A stretch of 64,000 nt of DNA from Halostagnicola sp. A56 (GCF_000691505.1 NZ_JMIP02000020.1:62001-126000); one strand, 5' to 3'. Positions 41,837-51,701 are shown, counted from the first letter of the stretch. Program-made: numbers and translations. The notes: a model not told the origin generated them from the sequence alone.

Positions 41837-44353
41837 ATGCGGATAGAGTCGCTTAACGGTAGTTGGGAGTTTCGCCAGTTGGAGGCAGATAACTGGCTCG
41901 AGGCATCAGTTCCCGGCGGGGTCTACACAGATCTCCTCGATGCCGGCGAAATTACCGATCCGTACGACGCTGACAACGAACTCGACCTACAATGGGTTGG
42001 AAAGTCAGACTGGATGTATAGACGCACCGTGACACTCGACGATGACTTTCTCAACGAGGATCGTATACGTTTGCGGTGTGCAGGCCTCGACACCGTTGCG
42101 ACGGTGCGGATCAACGGTGAAGTCGTGGGTGAAACTGCTAATATGCACCGCAAGCATGAGTTCGATGTCAGTGATATCCTTACGGTCGGAGAAAATCAGG
42201 TAGACATTAGATTCGACTCGCCTGTCGAGTACAGCACCCGACGCTCGGAGAACCATGAATACCAGGTCCCGACACTACGGTATCCGATTGACCAACCGGG
42301 ACGAAACTTCATCCGAAAAGCTCAGTGCCACTACGGCTGGGACTGGGGGCCGTGCCTTCCGACAGTCGGTATCTGGCGGGATATTGAACTGCTGGCGTAC
42401 TCCGAACCGCGGATCGAGTACACGAAGACTGTACAGGATCACGACGCTGATAGCGTCAACCTTGACGTAATCGTCGGCCTTGACGCACCGTCCGATGACG
42501 AAGCGGTGCTAACTGCTGAGGTTGCAGAGACGGCAACGCGTGAGGTTGTTGATGTCACTGAGGGAAGCAATGAGGTAACGGTAAGCCTCAACGTTTCGGA
42601 CCCCGATCTCTGGTGGCCGAACGGGTACGGCGACCAGCCGCTTTATGATCTTACCGTAGCTATCGACGCGGACCCAAAGCCGGTACCGGGCAACACGGAT
42701 GCGGTAACAGCCGACGGCGGTGTGGCAGCAGTTAACTCGTCTATTCCATCCGATCCTTCGCACAAGACATCTACCCGCCTCGGATTTCGAGAACTCGAAC
42801 TCGTTCGCGAAACGGACCGAGAGGACGGTGGTGAGTCGTTCATGTTTGAGGTCAATGGAGTACCGGTGTTTGCGAAAGGAGCTAACTGGATCCCGGCCGA
42901 TGCACTGCACGGGCGGGTCACGCGCGACCGATATGATTCGCTGCTCGACAGCGCCGTTGACGCAAACATGAATATGATTCGCGTTTGGGGTGGCGGGTAC
43001 TACGAGCGCGACGGTTTCTACGAAGCTTGTGACGAGCGTGGACTACTTGTCTGGCAGGACTTCATGTTCGCCTGTGCGCTATATCCAAGCGATGAGGAGT
43101 ATCTGGAATCTGTCGAGGCAGAGGTTCGATATCAGGTCCGTCGGCTAGCGGACCATCCGTCAATCGCTCTCTGGTGTGGAAATAACGAGGTTGAAATGGG
43201 CCTCGAAAGTTGGTTCGACGATGCCGACGAACTAGAACAATTAAAGCAGGACTTCGAGACACTGTTCTACGACGTGATCGGCGACGCTGTAGCCGAAGAG
43301 GACGCGACCCGGACCTACTGGCCCGGATCGCCGTCGAGCGGAACCGGGATGCAAGATCCCTATCTGACGAATAAAGGTGATCTCCACTACTGGGACGTCT
43401 GGCATGATGGCGCAGATTTTGACGAATATGAGACGGTCGAACCACGATTCGTCTCGGAGTTCGGATACCAGTCGTTCCCTTCAGTTGATGCTCTCTTGTC
43501 AGTGCTCCCGGAAGGGGAGCTCAATCCGACCGCACCGTTGATGGAGCACCACCAGAGACACGAGAGTGGAAACCGGACAATACTTCAGCGGATGGCCGCG
43601 TCGTTCCGTATTCCGTTTAGTTTTGAAGACTTTGTCTATCTCAGCCAGGTACAGCAGGGTCTCGCGATGAAAGTTGCCATCGAACACTGGCGGCGACAAA
43701 AGCCGAATTGCATGGGTACGCTGTTCTGGCAGTTGAACGACCTCTGGCCCTGCGCGTCGTGGTCGTCCGTCGAATACGGCGGCGACTGGAAAGCGCTCCA
43801 ACACATTAGCCGTCGTATCTACGCACCGGTCCTGCTCTCGACGACCATGAGCGACGATGGCGTCGAAATCTGGCTTACAAACGATGAACGAGAATCCCTT
43901 TCCGGGGAGATAACCGTCGAGTCCTACACCTTTAACGGGGAGCTCGTGGGAGAGGTTGACGAAAGCGTCTCCATCGCAGCACTTGAAAGCGACTGCGTCG
44001 CAACTGTAGATCCGGATCAGTTGACAGACGACATTCCCACAGAAGAAACGTTCCTCAGTATCACTTTCGACGGGAGCGACAAGACATACCCAGCGTTCGA
44101 GTTCTTCGAAGAGTACAAGCATCTCGAATTGCCGGAACCGGATCTCACAGTCTCCGTCGACGAAGACGAGGTGACGATCAGGACTGACGCTGCTGCGTTG
44201 TTCGTCGCGCTTGACGTTCCAATTGACGGCCAATTCTCGGACAACTATTTTCACCTTTCACCTAACGAGGAGCGGACGATCACATTCGACGCTTCTGGAT
44301 CGCCCAATTGCCTTGAACAGAACCTTAAGAGTAGGAATTACATGCTCTGTTGA
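41837..44353 (+). CDS. Glycoside hydrolase family 2 beta-mannosidase
   Basis: 838 residues, normal length. Order: N-terminal sugar-binding jelly-roll (SLNGSWEFRQLEADNWLEAS), Ig-like domain, and a TIM barrel with acid/base Glu451 (LWCGNNEVEMG) and nucleophile Glu541 (FVSEFGYQSFPS), then beta domains. QCHYGWDWGP near 163-172 and GAYYERDGFY-like GGGYYERDGFYEACDERG are typical of GH2 beta-mannosidases (EC 3.2.1.25), which remove terminal beta-mannose. No signal peptide, so it acts on imported or endogenous saccharides. Beta-mannosidase is not part of the usual haloarchaeal core and no mannan-uptake genes adjoin; acquired by transfer (inference). Confidence 0.88.
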   Translation: MRIESLNGSWEFRQLEADNWLEASVPGGVYTDLLDAGEITDPYDADNELDLQWVGKSDWMYRRTVTLDDDFLNEDRIRLRCAGLDTVATVRINGEVVGETANMHRKHEFDVSDILTVGENQVDIRFDSPVEYSTRRSENHEYQVPTLRYPIDQPGRNFIRKAQCHYGWDWGPCLPTVGIWRDIELLAYSEPRIEYTKTVQDHDADSVNLDVIVGLDAPSDDEAVLTAEVAETATREVVDVTEGSNEVTVSLNVSDPDLWWPNGYGDQPLYDLTVAIDADPKPVPGNTDAVTADGGVAAVNSSIPSDPSHKTSTRLGFRELELVRETDREDGGESFMFEVNGVPVFAKGANWIPADALHGRVTRDRYDSLLDSAVDANMNMIRVWGGGYYERDGFYEACDERGLLVWQDFMFACALYPSDEEYLESVEAEVRYQVRRLADHPSIALWCGNNEVEMGLESWFDDADELEQLKQDFETLFYDVIGDAVAEEDATRTYWPGSPSSGTGMQDPYLTNKGDLHYWDVWHDGADFDEYETVEPRFVSEFGYQSFPSVDALLSVLPEGELNPTAPLMEHHQRHESGNRTILQRMAASFRIPFSFEDFVYLSQVQQGLAMKVAIEHWRRQKPNCMGTLFWQLNDLWPCASWSSVEYGGDWKALQHISRRIYAPVLLSTTMSDDGVEIWLTNDERESLSGEITVESYTFNGELVGEVDESVSIAALESDCVATVDPDQLTDDIPTEETFLSITFDGSDKTYPAFEFFEEYKHLELPEPDLTVSVDEDEVTIRTDAAALFVALDVPIDGQFSDNYFHLSPNEERTITFDASGSPNCLEQNLKSRNYMLC

Positions 44354-44504
44354 AACCATCGAGTCATAATCAAAGTTTGATTCAGCGCATGACACGCAAA
44401 TCGTGCTTAATAAAATACGAACCAACTTCTAAATTACATGGGGATATGTCGACAGATCCGTACGTCGTGTGAAAATATGAGCATCGAAACTACTGGTACG
44501 ACGC

Positions 44505-44705
44505 TCACTTGGATTCGTATAGCGCCACCCGCTCATGGATGCTCCCGCTGATAGCCCCGATCGGAAACGTCAACCAGAACGTCGACGCCAGAGCGACGAA
44601 GCCAACGACAACCAAGAATGCCGCCACTTCACTAACCTGCACGTACTGCCCAGAGAGAACCGCCGCTGCCCCGTTCAAGATGTTACGATACGCCTGATGA
44701 GATCC
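44505..44705 (-). pseudogene. 3' remnant of a small membrane-protein gene
   Basis: The minus strand from about 44705 reads AYRNILNGAAAVLSGQYVQV, SEVAAFLVVVGFVALASTFW, LTFPIGAISGSIHERVALYE and stops at TGA 44505-44507. This is well-formed membrane-protein coding sequence (two hydrophobic segments) without a start; its 5' part is cut off where the transposase remnant at 44718 begins. Resembles haloarchaeal four-helix membrane proteins ending in GAIxG repeats. Function unknown. Confidence 0.5.
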
Positions 44706-44717
44706 TACACTCCCCGA

Positions 44718-45005
44718 ATGTCGGATACGTTTGCCATTTCACTTGAGCTCGAGAAACGCTTGGAACGGGGAACAAGTCTCTACAGTGCGTTTGCAGCTCT
44801 CGACCACCCATTCGCGTATCCCGAGGATCAATATCCCGAGTGGCACCCCACATCGTATTCGTTTCGGGGTATGGTCAAGCTGTTCTACTATCGAGAAATT
44901 ACTGGAGAGAGCTACCGATCATTGACCCGCCAGCAAGCGACCGAGGTTGGGATCGACCGTAAGGATAGTGGATACGCGCCGTCAAATCGATTACGAGTCG
45001 ATTGA
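44718..45005 (+). pseudogene. Transposase N-terminal remnant
   Basis: ATG at 44718 encodes MSDTFAISLELEKRLERGTS, then ALDHPFAYPEDQYPEWHPTS and FRGMVKLFYYREITGESYRS, the N terminus of a haloarchaeal transposase that is normally several hundred residues long; the frame changes character after SLTRQ and stops at 45003-45005. No terminal repeats were found. The remnant cuts the membrane-protein gene on its left, suggesting that insertion destroyed that gene and the element later decayed. Confidence 0.6.
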
Positions 45006-45081
45006 ATACCACTAGTTCAGAAATAGCCGCTACGTTTAATCCGCGGGAATAGGTCGACTCTCCGGGGAACGTCCACGACGG

Positions 45082-45284
45082 AGAAAAAAGCAACTGGTTT
45101 CCGCAGAAGACCAAGACTCGGTGATGTAAATTGTGGCCCGTGTAGAAGGAACTAACGAGGAAGAAACCGTCTTCCCGGACAAATCGTACGAAGCGAACCA
45201 GTTGCGGTCCCACAATGCGGTCCCCGGAGTGGGTCCAAGACTGGGAGGGACCATACTATATCCGAACGGAATCGATCGACGATG
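45082..45284 (+). pseudogene. Possible decayed gene end with an in-frame stop
   Basis: One plus-strand frame reads QLVSAEDQDSVM, a TAA, then IVARVEGTNEEETVFPDKSY and EANQLRSHNAVPGVGPRLGG before TGA at 45282-45284. The acidic composition is haloarchaeal-like on both sides of the stop, suggesting a broken C-terminal fragment. No family was recognised; chance is not excluded. Confidence 0.25.
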
Positions 45285-45293
45285 AGTGACAAC

Positions 45294-45560
45294 CTACATT
45301 TGATATTCCAAGGTAACGCCAACGAGACTCAAACAGCCGCCAACGAATATCACGAGGAGATCAGTTGACGAGACCGTGAACGCAGATGGATCGGTCGATA
45401 CCAACTCGTACACGGCACCAGCGATCATCACCACCGAACCGATCGCGATCAGTAGCGTGGGGAGTCCCCACTCTCCAGTGGCGGACAGGGCGAGCGCGTT
45501 GAAGCCAAATATAATCCCGATGACAGCAAACGTCGCAGTGTAGACGGAGAGGCGCTCCAT
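45294..45560 (-). CDS. Small membrane protein, unknown function
   Basis: 88 residues, three hydrophobic segments (YTATFAVIGIIFGFNALALS, LPTLLIAIGSVVMIAGAVYE and DLLVIFVGGCLSLVGVTLEY) with short charged links. No motif recognised. Upstream of, and converging in strand with, nothing: it shares the minus strand with the DASS permease (63 bp apart), so it may be the last gene of that transcript. Confidence 0.6.
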   Translation of the reverse strand: MERLSVYTATFAVIGIIFGFNALALSATGEWGLPTLLIAIGSVVMIAGAVYELVSTDPSAFTVSSTDLLVIFVGGCLSLVGVTLEYQM

Positions 45561-45622
45561 GTATTCGATAGAGTTTGGAATCGGTGATAATTGGTCGGGT
45601 TGAACGGAATGGTGTTTGCTGC

Positions 45623-47254
45623 TTACCAGAGAACGGTCGGCCAGACGAACTGGAACATAAACCAGATGAGGCCGGTCAGTACAGCGGTCATCACGATATT
45701 GAGAATGATGCCGGCTTTCATCATCTGCTCCTGTTTGATGTATCCCGAACCGAAGACGATGGCGTTCGGCGGCGTCGCCACCGGAAGCGCGAACGCGAAA
45801 CTCGCGGCGACGGCTCCAGAGACAGCGAGGAACACCGCAGCGGCGACGTCAGAGAGACCAAGCGTCGACGCGAAGACACTCCCAATGCCGATGAGGATGG
45901 GAACGATGATGGTCGCCGTCGCGGTGTTGGATGTCATTTCCGTCAGGAAAATTACAAGAAGGACGACGACGAAGACCACAAGGACGATGGGCGCGTTCGT
46001 CAGCGATCCGAAGACGGTGTCCGCGATCCACTCCGTCGTTCCGGTTGCAGCGAGCGCGTCCGCCAACGCAATACCGCCACCGAACAGTAAGATCGTTCCC
46101 CAGTCGATATCGACGAGGTCGTCCCACTCCATGGTATCCGAGAGCACGAGCGCCGGAATAGTGAACATCCCAACCATGACGTAGTAGAGCAACCCCTGAT
46201 GGCCCTCCGTGCCGAACACGGAGGTACCTTCACCGCCGTAGAGCGTCGTCTCCCACGCCGCAGGGAGGTAGGGGCCGACGAACTCGCCCAGACCCCCGAG
46301 TACCCACAGCACCGCCGTTGCGGTGAAGATGAAGGCTACGCGGCGACCGTGCGTCCCGAGCTCGCCCTCTTCTTGAAGATACGTCTCGGCCTGGGCTCGC
46401 GCGTCTTCAACGTCGGCGATTCGCGGTGGATAGAGCCAGTAAGTGAGGATGTACCAGACCAGCGGAAGCGTCAAAACGACGATTGGGATGCCGATAAGGA
46501 GCCACTGTGCGAACCCGATATCGTAGTCCAGAATGGAGTTGAGTTGCCCGGCGAGAATCGCGTTCGGCGGCGTCCCGATGAGCGTTCCGACGCCGCCGAC
46601 GCTAGCGGCGTAGGCCGTCCCGAGAAGCATCGACACCTGAATGTTGGTAAAGCCGTCCACGTTACCCGCCGAGGCGGCGGTCGCACCGCCGTCTGCGGAC
46701 ATCTCCGGATCGACATCCGCGTCCGGAGCGGCCGCCGCCGCTTCGATGCCCTCGCGACCGATGACCTGCGCGAGCACCCCTAACGCAATAGGGAGCATCA
46801 TCGCCGCCGTCGCCGTGTTCGACACCCACATGGAGATGAACGCCGTCGCGAGCATCACCGCCAGAACGAGTCGACGCGGTGACGTCCCCATCACGGCCAT
46901 CATGTAGAGTGCGACTCGCCGATCGATGTCGTACTTCTGTAGCGCGTTCGCCAGCATGAACCCCGCGATAAACAGGAAGATGATGTGGTCGGCGAACCCC
47001 CGAAGCGCATCATCCATGCTCGCGTAAACGCCGAATCCCGTCAACAGGATCGGGATCGACAGCGCCGTCACGGGGAGCGGGAGCGTTCCGGTCACCCAGA
47101 GCGCTCCGGCGAAGAACATGGTCGCGAGGGCGTACTGTCCGTCCAGTGGCAACCCGTTCGGAGTCGGTGCCCCCGCCACGATCCCGGTTCCGAGTAACAC
47201 GGCGAGGAAAACGAGTACGCGGTGCTGTGCCTGTGAATTTCCGAGTTGTATCAT
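45623..47254 (-). CDS. SLC13/DASS-family anion permease
   Basis: 543 residues, about 12 membrane segments in two inverted halves, each with the substrate/sodium motif SNT: MWVSNTATAAMMLPIALG in the first half and MTSNTATATIIVPILIG in the second, plus IGTPPNAI and ATPPNAIVFG. Members are sodium-coupled importers of di- or tricarboxylates or sulfate. Halves are joined by an acidic Ala-rich loop near 178-205. Substrate unproven; a C4-dicarboxylate is the default guess. Confidence 0.85.
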   Translation of the reverse strand: MIQLGNSQAQHRVLVFLAVLLGTGIVAGAPTPNGLPLDGQYALATMFFAGALWVTGTLPLPVTALSIPILLTGFGVYASMDDALRGFADHIIFLFIAGFMLANALQKYDIDRRVALYMMAVMGTSPRRLVLAVMLATAFISMWVSNTATAAMMLPIALGVLAQVIGREGIEAAAAAPDADVDPEMSADGGATAASAGNVDGFTNIQVSMLLGTAYAASVGGVGTLIGTPPNAILAGQLNSILDYDIGFAQWLLIGIPIVVLTLPLVWYILTYWLYPPRIADVEDARAQAETYLQEEGELGTHGRRVAFIFTATAVLWVLGGLGEFVGPYLPAAWETTLYGGEGTSVFGTEGHQGLLYYVMVGMFTIPALVLSDTMEWDDLVDIDWGTILLFGGGIALADALAATGTTEWIADTVFGSLTNAPIVLVVFVVVLLVIFLTEMTSNTATATIIVPILIGIGSVFASTLGLSDVAAAVFLAVSGAVAASFAFALPVATPPNAIVFGSGYIKQEQMMKAGIILNIVMTAVLTGLIWFMFQFVWPTVLW

Positions 47255-47406
47255 TGATACACGCGTTCTCTTAGTATCTTCACGATTAATTCTTTCGAAG
47301 TTTGCAGAATTCGGTGACGTCTATTCCAGTCGGAGAGGTCGACACGGGGCATCGATTGACAGCCAATAAAGACGCTTGCGGGTCGTGGAATCGACCGGGC
47401 CGACGG

Positions 47407-47652
47407 TCAGAACTCCTCGGCGATGGCTCGGATCTGACTATCCTCGAGTTCGGCCGCGTAGAGGTCGAAAAGCGCCTGTCTCCGCGATCGTGAAAGCATC
47501 CGATTGCCCGACTCGAGCATCGAAATATGGGCCTGCAGTATACCCTCAATGGCACGTTCGACGCCCCGCTGTTCGTATCCGGCCGCTACACGAAGAAGTC
47601 GCCACGCAAGTGGCGAGAGATCCGTCACATCGACCGATTCCGGGTACGCCAT
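47407..47652 (-). CDS. Small helix-turn-helix-like protein (XRE-type segment)
   Basis: 81 residues, all helical. AIEGILQAHISMLESGNRML near 35-54 resembles the recognition segment of XRE/Cro regulators (QxxVSxLESG). Start MAYPESVDVTDLSPLAWRLL is of a small haloarchaeal conserved type. Likely a DNA-binding regulator; target unknown. Lies 150 bp upstream of the DASS gene's start but on the same strand, downstream of nothing recognisable. Confidence 0.6.
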   Translation of the reverse strand: MAYPESVDVTDLSPLAWRLLRVAAGYEQRGVERAIEGILQAHISMLESGNRMLSRSRRQALFDLYAAELEDSQIRAIAEEF

Positions 47653-48670
47653 CGGACGAAAGGTCCCGCCGCACGGGTGAAAAGCGTTCCGAGGATGAAC
47701 CGCACTCCGATCGGAGGACGCGATAGAGAGATGGTCAGATTACACCCGGCCAGGGTCCTGCGTAGCAGATACTGCCTCGAGATCGAAAAATCGTCAAAGA
47801 GCGTCTACCACGAGTAGAGATGATCGCGTTGGTCTCGAGACGGGAAGCAGCGACTCACATCGACGAACGTTGATCGATAAGACGAGGGGAGAGTCGAGTG
47901 TACAATCACCATCTCGAGTCAACAGAAAACATCCGGCTTGGATTCGACGCAGAGAATCGAGACTCGTCACCGCGAATGCGGTCCTCGAGTACTTCGAAAA
48001 GTCAAAGTGAAAGCTGACATTTGGGTCCATCGTCGACGACGAGGACAGCACTCGTCCGTAGCTCCCCTACTCGGAACGTGAAACCGTCCAGACCATGGCC
48101 CCTACAGCGGTTTGCGGACCAACCAATTTTAAATACGACCCGTCCCATCGGCTGAATATGAGAACCGTTCGGTTCGTGGACAACTACGCGGCGTCCTCTC
48201 GTCACCGTCCTCTGCACATATCGGACCACAGATCGCTCGAGACTCATGATCTACGTCGACACAGAGGGAGATCCAGCACACGCCTGAGAGCCCGTCGACT
48301 GTCGAAAGAGATGGGCGCTGACGCTCTCCGACCGTGAGTACTGAGAATCAACCGATAGAAAGCGCCGTACTGTACGCTCGGCGGTATCTGGTGAGGATCC
48401 GCAATGAAAGTCACTCGAGACGCGGCCGGAATATACCATTTTGTAGTACTTCGAACATAGGTGGTGAGATAGCCTGATTTTCACCCTCTCGATTATTATA
48501 TATTCTATGAATTGTTTGATTTGTTCAACTCACAGTAGTGTATGATCCCCACAATATATTTTAGATGGCCCCGTGAATTTACCCACAGAATATTAACGCT
48601 TCCAACCATAACTCAAAAATAATCGGGCACCTTTACTGTCTTGGTGGTCTTATCTACCATAAGATCAATA
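47653..48670. other. 1-kb region without a convincing gene
   Basis: Frames here are short and arginine- or serine-rich. Notable points: a good TATA-like ATTTTAAATACG at about 48126-48137 (plus strand) with an ATG at 48159 whose frame (MRTVRFVDNYAASS...) closes after about 59 residues; and a very AT-rich block at 48480-48660 that should hold the aRF1 promoter. Possibly eroded genes. Confidence 0.4.
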
Positions 48671-49939
48671 ATGGGTTCCACCGACAAAAGTAATACGGAA
48701 GATTACTCACAGCATAAGAAGTACGAATTCCGGAAGGTTATCGAGGATCTCAAGGACTACGAGGGGTCGGGAACGCAACTCGTGACTATCTATGTTCCCG
48801 ACGATCGCCAGATCAGTGACGTCGTCGCACACGTCACGCAGGAACACTCCGAGGCGGCCAACATCAAGTCGAAGCAAACCCGGACCAACGTCCAGGACGC
48901 GTTGACCTCGATCAAAGACCGACTTCGGTACTACGATACGTTTCCCCCGGAAAACGGGCTCGTCATGTTCTCGGGGGCCGTCGACGCCGGCGGCGGCCAG
49001 ACGGAGATGGTCACGAACGTCCTCGAGAGCCCGCCCCAGCCCGTCGAATCCTTCCGGTATCACTGCGATTCGGACTTTCTCACCGAACCGTTAGAGCACA
49101 TGCTGGCGGACAACGGGCTGTACGGCCTGATCGTCCTCGACCGGCGCGAAGCGAACGTCGGTTGGCTGCGTGGCAAGCGCATCGAGCCGGTCAAGTCCGC
49201 CTCCTCGCTCGTTCCCGGCAAGCAGCGAAAAGGTGGCCAGTCCGCACAGCGGTTCGCCCGACTGCGCCTCGAGGCGATCGATAACTTCTACCAAGAAGTC
49301 GCGGGGATGGCGAACGACCTCTTCGTGGCGAAACGTCACGAACTCGACGGGATTCTCGTCGGCGGTCCCTCACCGACGAAAGACGAGTTCCTCGACGGTG
49401 ATTACCTCCACCACGAGATCCAGGACAACGTCCTCGGGAAGTTCGACGTCTCCTACACCGACGAGTCCGGTCTGAAGGAACTCGTCGACAACGCCGAGGA
49501 GGCGCTTGCCGACGCGGAGGTCATGAAGGAAAAACAGGAGATGGAGGAGTTCTTCGAGGAACTCCATGCGGGCGAGCGGGCGACCTACGGGTTCGAGCAG
49601 ACCCGCGACAACCTCATTATGGGTTCGGTCGAGACGCTGTTGATCAGCGAGGACCTGCGCTCCGACGTCGTCGTCTTCGACTGTCCGGAGTGTTCGAACA
49701 CCGACTACGAAGTAATCGATCGGCGCAATTCCACGCCGGACCACGAGTGTTCGGAGTGTGGAACCGCGATCGAGGCCGATGACGGCGACCGCGAGGACGC
49801 GATCGACCACCTCATCGAGATCGCCGAACAGCGCGGGACCGAGACGAAGTTCATCTCGACGGACTTCGAAAAGGGCGAACAGTTGTACAACGCCTTTGGC
49901 GGCTTTGCGGGCATTCTACGCTACAGTACGGGCGTCTAA
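48671..49939 (+). CDS. prf1: Peptide chain release factor aRF1
   Basis: 422 residues from ATG 48671. Domain 1 has NIKS at 64-67 for stop-codon reading, domain 2 has GGQ at 188-190 (GKQRKGGQSAQRFARLR) for peptide release, and domain 3 carries a zinc-ribbon-like pair of CxxC motifs (DCPECSN, ECSECGT). Terminates translation at all three stops, together with the ribosome and aEF1A/ABCE1. Preceded by an AT-rich block; a regulator gene follows. Confidence 0.95.
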   Translation: MGSTDKSNTEDYSQHKKYEFRKVIEDLKDYEGSGTQLVTIYVPDDRQISDVVAHVTQEHSEAANIKSKQTRTNVQDALTSIKDRLRYYDTFPPENGLVMFSGAVDAGGGQTEMVTNVLESPPQPVESFRYHCDSDFLTEPLEHMLADNGLYGLIVLDRREANVGWLRGKRIEPVKSASSLVPGKQRKGGQSAQRFARLRLEAIDNFYQEVAGMANDLFVAKRHELDGILVGGPSPTKDEFLDGDYLHHEIQDNVLGKFDVSYTDESGLKELVDNAEEALADAEVMKEKQEMEEFFEELHAGERATYGFEQTRDNLIMGSVETLLISEDLRSDVVVFDCPECSNTDYEVIDRRNSTPDHECSECGTAIEADDGDREDAIDHLIEIAEQRGTETKFISTDFEKGEQLYNAFGGFAGILRYSTGV

Positions 49940-50001
49940 ACGCCGACGCGACCGCCTGATCGGGAACTTTTTACTCGTCGCTCGTCGTCGAATAGGTGAG
50001 G

Positions 50002-50805
50002 ATGGGGCATTCGAGTACCGGAGACGACGTTTTACGGACCGTCGCCAAGCGTTCGCCGCTGCTCGAGCACCTCGACGCCGGGCCGGCGGCCAAGCGCGAA
50101 TTGATCGAAGTTCTCGATTGCTCCCGGTCGACGATCGATCGAGCCATCAGGGAACTCGAGGCACTCGATTGTATTCGACGCTGTGAGGACGGGTTTCGTC
50201 TGACCGTCGCCGGTCGACTCGCGCTCACGGCCCATCGACGGAGTCGGCAGACGTTCGAGTCGATCGCGCGGACGAGCGATCTGCTCGGCGAGTTACCCAC
50301 GGAGACACCGATCGCTACCGACCTGATTCGCGGTGCTACCCTGCTCGAAGTCCCGGCACATGCGCCGAACGAACCGCTCGGGGAGATCGTCGAGCTGATC
50401 GACCGTGCCGAACGATTTCGCGCCATCGCCGCGGCCGATAGGACGCCGGCGTTCCGACGGCAGTTTCGCGAGCGCGCGATCGACGACGACTTCGACGTCG
50501 AACTCGTCGTCACCGAATCGCTGGCGCGAGTGACGCTGACGGATCACGCCGATCTGCTAGGCGACGGCGCGCTCGAGGGGGAGGTCGACATCTACACGGT
50601 GCCGACGGTCCCCTACGAACTCTCGATCGTCGAGACGCCGACCGAGTCGGTCGCCTACGTCGTTCCGTTCGACGACGACCTGACCTACCACGGCGTGATC
50701 CGGAACGATTCGACGGCGGCACTCGAGTGGGCTCACGGCGCCTTCCGCCGGTACAAAGCAACTGCGAGGCCGATTTCTGCGTTCGACCGGCGCGTAACGG
50801 ACTGA
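50002..50805 (+). CDS. FilR1/DUF1724-type transcriptional regulator
   Basis: 267 residues from ATG 50002 (GTG two codons earlier is the alternative). N-terminal winged HTH (LLEHLDAGPAAKRELIEVLD, CSRSTIDRAIRELEALDCIR) and a C-terminal FilR1 middle domain (from about 100) ending with SVAYVVPFDDDLTYHGVIRN and WAHGAFRRYKATARPIS. This architecture is very common among haloarchaeal regulators. Downstream of aRF1 and convergent with the PRC-barrel-like gene. Target unknown. Confidence 0.82.
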   Translation: MGHSSTGDDVLRTVAKRSPLLEHLDAGPAAKRELIEVLDCSRSTIDRAIRELEALDCIRRCEDGFRLTVAGRLALTAHRRSRQTFESIARTSDLLGELPTETPIATDLIRGATLLEVPAHAPNEPLGEIVELIDRAERFRAIAAADRTPAFRRQFRERAIDDDFDVELVVTESLARVTLTDHADLLGDGALEGEVDIYTVPTVPYELSIVETPTESVAYVVPFDDDLTYHGVIRNDSTAALEWAHGAFRRYKATARPISAFDRRVTD

Positions 50806-50810
50806 GCGGG

Positions 50811-51053
50811 TCACAGCGTTCCGCGCAGGTGCACGGCATCGTCCGTGATCTTCTCGATGCTCCCCGAATCGAGCGGGTGTGCGTCGTCGGTGACCGACCC
50901 CCAGCCGAGTTTCGCTTTGATCGTCTGGAGGAGGGTCGGGTCGAGCACGACGTAGCCGCGACCGTCTTCGACGTGGGAGAGACGCCCGACTACGGTCCCG
51001 TCGGCGTTCAATACCCGCTTTCCGGTATCCCACGGTTCGAGTGTCTCCCGCAT
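50811..51053 (-). CDS. Small PRC-barrel-like protein
   Basis: 80 residues: WDTGKRVLNADGTVVGRLSH, then GRGYVVLDPTLLQTIKAKLG and DSGSIEKITDDAVHLRGTL. The strand pattern and the VLNADGTVVG motif fit a single PRC-barrel, like the gene at 2639-2932 but divergent. Function unknown. Ends 5 bp from the convergent regulator gene. Confidence 0.65.
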   Translation of the reverse strand: MRETLEPWDTGKRVLNADGTVVGRLSHVEDGRGYVVLDPTLLQTIKAKLGWGSVTDDAHPLDSGSIEKITDDAVHLRGTL

Positions 51054-51701
51054 AGTGTGTCCGGTGTCGCGTGATTCGGGCGCGAGCGCTCACAGCCGGC
51101 CTCGAGCGCGCGTTGTCCAGCCGAGGTGGATTCGGCGAGGTACTGGCGTTCGTCGTCTGAGCGATGTACTGGCGTTCGTCGATCCGGCCGAGGGGTGCAC
51201 CGTCCGTCCGCTAGATCGCGAACGGTCGCGCGAGGACGGCGACGATCCAGAAGGGCGACCGCGTCGATCTCGAGGGATGGCCGAATCTCGAGTCGGGAAA
51301 CGGCAGGCGACGACGAATCGATCGGCCCGACCTCGACGTGTCGCCGATCGGCGGCCCAGACGTGTTCACTACCGGCTATCCGCCTCCGACAACGGATTCG
51401 GGTCGGATAAACGGGCGAAACCGTTGTCGAAGCTCACGATCCATTACTTCCCACAACACGCCCGAACGGGCGCGATATCGCCTTTGTATTCGGTCTCGAG
51501 ACCGGATCGTCGATCGCGAGGGCCGGTCGACGCGATCGATTCGACCCGGAGTAATACCCTCGCTATTCGAATCCACCGATCGTTTCACGCGAGAAACGGC
51601 GGACTTTCGCGAGTAACAGAACGGTTCGTTCGGGTAACGATCCACTTGCGGTGATAACGAAACGGTTATGATCGCTCTCGCGTAGTGGTATCCGTCATCA
51701 G
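51054..51701. other. Intergenic region with a short tandem repeat
   Basis: 648 bp; open frames are arginine- and serine-rich and were not accepted. TACTGGCGTTCGTCG occurs at 51141-51155 and 51167-51181, a 26-bp period. Other short palindromic CGATCG-type strings are general genome features. Confidence 0.4.

Noticed and set aside
48251-48484. 77-residue minus-strand frame near 48.3 kb
   Set aside because: Composition rich in Ser, Arg, Cys and His, unlike haloarchaeal proteins; no start signals.
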